Source of the DNA: Streptomyces genisteinicus
Lineage (GTDB): Bacteria; Actinomycetota; Actinomycetes; Streptomycetales; Streptomycetaceae
Assembly: GCF_014489615.1 (NCBI RefSeq)
Contig: NZ_CP060825.1
Coordinates: forward strand, 496,001 to 560,000
DNA length: 64,000 nt
Direction of reading: 5' to 3'
This document shows positions 62,738-64,000 of the stretch, in pieces (the first letter of the stretch is position 1; every line of letters begins with the position of its first letter). The position numbers and the translations under genes were made by a program. Below the pieces are notes generated by a model that made no database searches, was not told where the DNA came from, and was given only the letters and a program-made list of their open reading frames with translations.

Positions 62738-64000
62738 ATGACGGTCCTCCCCGATGACGGGTTCACACTGGCCGCCGAATTCCCTGGTGCGACCCGCGAA
62801 GAGTGGCAGCGCCTCGTCGAGGGTGTGCTGCGCAAGGCAGGCAAGGACGCTCAGGGTTCGGCGGCGGAGGACGTGCTGTCCACCGCGCTGGAGGACGGGA
62901 TCACCACCCGTCCCCTGTACACGGCCGACGGCGCGGACTCCGCGGACGACACCGGGCTGCCCGGCTTCGCTCCTTTCACGCGCGGCGGCCGCCCGGAGGG
63001 CGGCGCCGTGTCCGGCTGGGACGTGCGCCAGCGCCACGACCGGCCCGATCCGGTGCGGACGAACGAGGCGGTCCTCGGCGACCTGGAGAACGGCGTCACC
63101 TCCGTGTGGCTGACCGTCGGCGACGCGGGCGTGCCCGCCGACGCCCTCGGCACGGCCCTCGACGGGGTGCTGCTGGACCTCGCGCCGGTGGTGCTCGACG
63201 CGGGCGCCGGGTTCGAGGCGGCGGCCGGGGCCCTGTTCGCCCTGTACGCGGAGCGGGGCGTGGCACCGGCGGCGGCGCTCGGCAACCTGGGCGCCGACCC
63301 GTACGGTCACGCGGCCCGCACCGGCGACCACGGTTTCGTCGCCCCGGGGACGGCCGCGGCCGCCGCGCTCGCGGCGCGCTGCGCCCGCCAGTACCCGGGC
63401 CTGCGGGCCGTCGTCGTGGACGCGCTGCCCTACCACGAGGCGGGCGGCAGCGCGGCGCAGGAGCTGGGCTGCTCGCTGGCGACCGGGGTCGCCTGGCTGC
63501 GCGAGCTGACCGCGGCCGGGCTGGACGCCGACGCGGCCGCCGGCCAGCTGGAGTTCCGTTACGCGGCGAGCGCCGACCAGTTCCTGACGATCGCGAAGCT
63601 GCGCGCCGCCCGCCGGCTGTGGGCGCGGGTGGCCGAGGTCAGCGGGATCGCCGGGACGGCGGCCGCGCAGGTGCAGCACGCCGTGACGTCGTCCGTGATG
63701 ATGACGCGGCGCGACCCGTGGGTGAACATGCTGCGCACCACGGTCGCCTCGATGGCGGCCGGGGTCGGCGGCGCCGACTCGGTGACGGTGCTCCCCTTCG
63801 ACCACGCGCTCGGACTGCCCGACGCGTTCGCACGGCGCATCGCCCGCAACACGTCGACCGTCCTCATCGAGGAGTCGCACCTGGGCCGGGTCGTCGACCC
63901 GGCGGGCGGCTCCTGGTACGTGGAGCGGCTCACCGAGGAGCTGGCGCGGGCGGCCTGGGCGTGGTTCCAGGAGATCGAGGGCGCGGGCGGCCAGGCGGCG
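62738..64000 (+). CDS. mutA: Methylmalonyl-CoA mutase small subunit, 3' end outside window
   Basis: The frame is open from ATG 62738 to the window end (421 codons), so the gene is cut at 3'. The protein shows the MutA barrel: EWQRLVEGVLRKAGKD, TRPLYTADG, FTRGGRPEGGAVSGWDVRQ, RYAASADQFLTIAKLRAARRLW, SSVMMTRRDPWVNMLRTTVASMAAGVGGADSV and VLIEESHLGRVVDPAGGSWYVE. MutA pairs with the B12-binding MutB, expected just downstream, to interconvert succinyl- and methylmalonyl-CoA. ATG 62732 in the same frame is an alternative. There is no strong ribosome site, and the message may be leaderless or nearly so. Confidence 0.95.
   Translation, partial: MTVLPDDGFTLAAEFPGATREEWQRLVEGVLRKAGKDAQGSAAEDVLSTALEDGITTRPLYTADGADSADDTGLPGFAPFTRGGRPEGGAVSGWDVRQRHDRPDPVRTNEAVLGDLENGVTSVWLTVGDAGVPADALGTALDGVLLDLAPVVLDAGAGFEAAAGALFALYAERGVAPAAALGNLGADPYGHAARTGDHGFVAPGTAAAAALAARCARQYPGLRAVVVDALPYHEAGGSAAQELGCSLATGVAWLRELTAAGLDADAAAGQLEFRYAASADQFLTIAKLRAARRLWARVAEVSGIAGTAAAQVQHAVTSSVMMTRRDPWVNMLRTTVASMAAGVGGADSVTVLPFDHALGLPDAFARRIARNTSTVLIEESHLGRVVDPAGGSWYVERLTEELARAAWAWFQEIEGAGGQAA

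Overview
The window looks like a chromosomal segment of a Streptomyces. It has very high GC, frequent GTG and TTG starts with GGAGG-type ribosome binding sites, a two-domain geosmin synthase, rare TTA (bldA-type) codons, and secreted xylanase, acylase and sortase-substrate genes. No tRNA, rRNA or CRISPR array was seen. Both ends cut through genes: a PAS/SpoIIE-type phosphatase on the left and the methylmalonyl-CoA mutase small subunit on the right.

Left third (1-33 kb): mostly single genes. In order they are a phosphatase, an NsdA-like repeat regulator, an APH-fold kinase with a TTA codon, a secreted amidase, geosmin synthase, a GH95 fucosidase, small conserved proteins, a VOC protein divergent from phenylacetate-CoA ligase, an alpha/beta hydrolase, an acyl-CoA synthetase divergent from a secreted penicillin-acylase-type enzyme, a Ca2+/H+ antiporter, an exported serine hydrolase, a GH10-CBM2 xylanase, an FAD oxidoreductase, a TPR Ser/Thr kinase overlapping a DUF2236 gene, and a beta-lactamase-fold hydrolase divergent from a 3-hydroxyisobutyryl-CoA hydrolase. 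Three acyl-CoA genes carry a similar TetR-type palindrome upstream.

Middle (33-45 kb): a scar joins a truncated IS110 transposase to a truncated SpoIIE phosphatase. It is followed by what I read as a linaridin-like RiPP gene cluster. Four small precursor-like ORFs come first, then an 18-bp hairpin. Four genes with ATGA overlaps follow: a LinH/CypH-like membrane-hydrolase fusion, a LinL/CypL-like protein, a methyltransferase and an ABC exporter. After these come an FAD oxidoreductase, a LuxR-type regulator, and a P-loop/HTH regulator with a TTA codon. This is the most interesting system in the window. No cysteine decarboxylase is present and no precursor ends in Cys, so an aminovinylcysteine (cypemycin-like) product is not expected.

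Right third (45-64 kb): a MatC-like carrier and a CoA transferase lie divergent from a LysR gene. Next are an unexplained palindrome-rich stretch, a large secreted phosphodiester glycosidase-metallophosphoesterase fusion, and a sulfur-scavenging operon (ABC importer, flavin monooxygenase, TauD-type dioxygenase). That operon is preceded by a Cys-containing leader peptide whose stop codon lies in a 12-bp hairpin, which suggests attenuation by cysteine. An LAETG sortase substrate, two small membrane proteins, transketolase and mutA complete the window. Short tandem duplications, several of them copying the 3' end of the neighbouring gene, recur in the intergenic regions.
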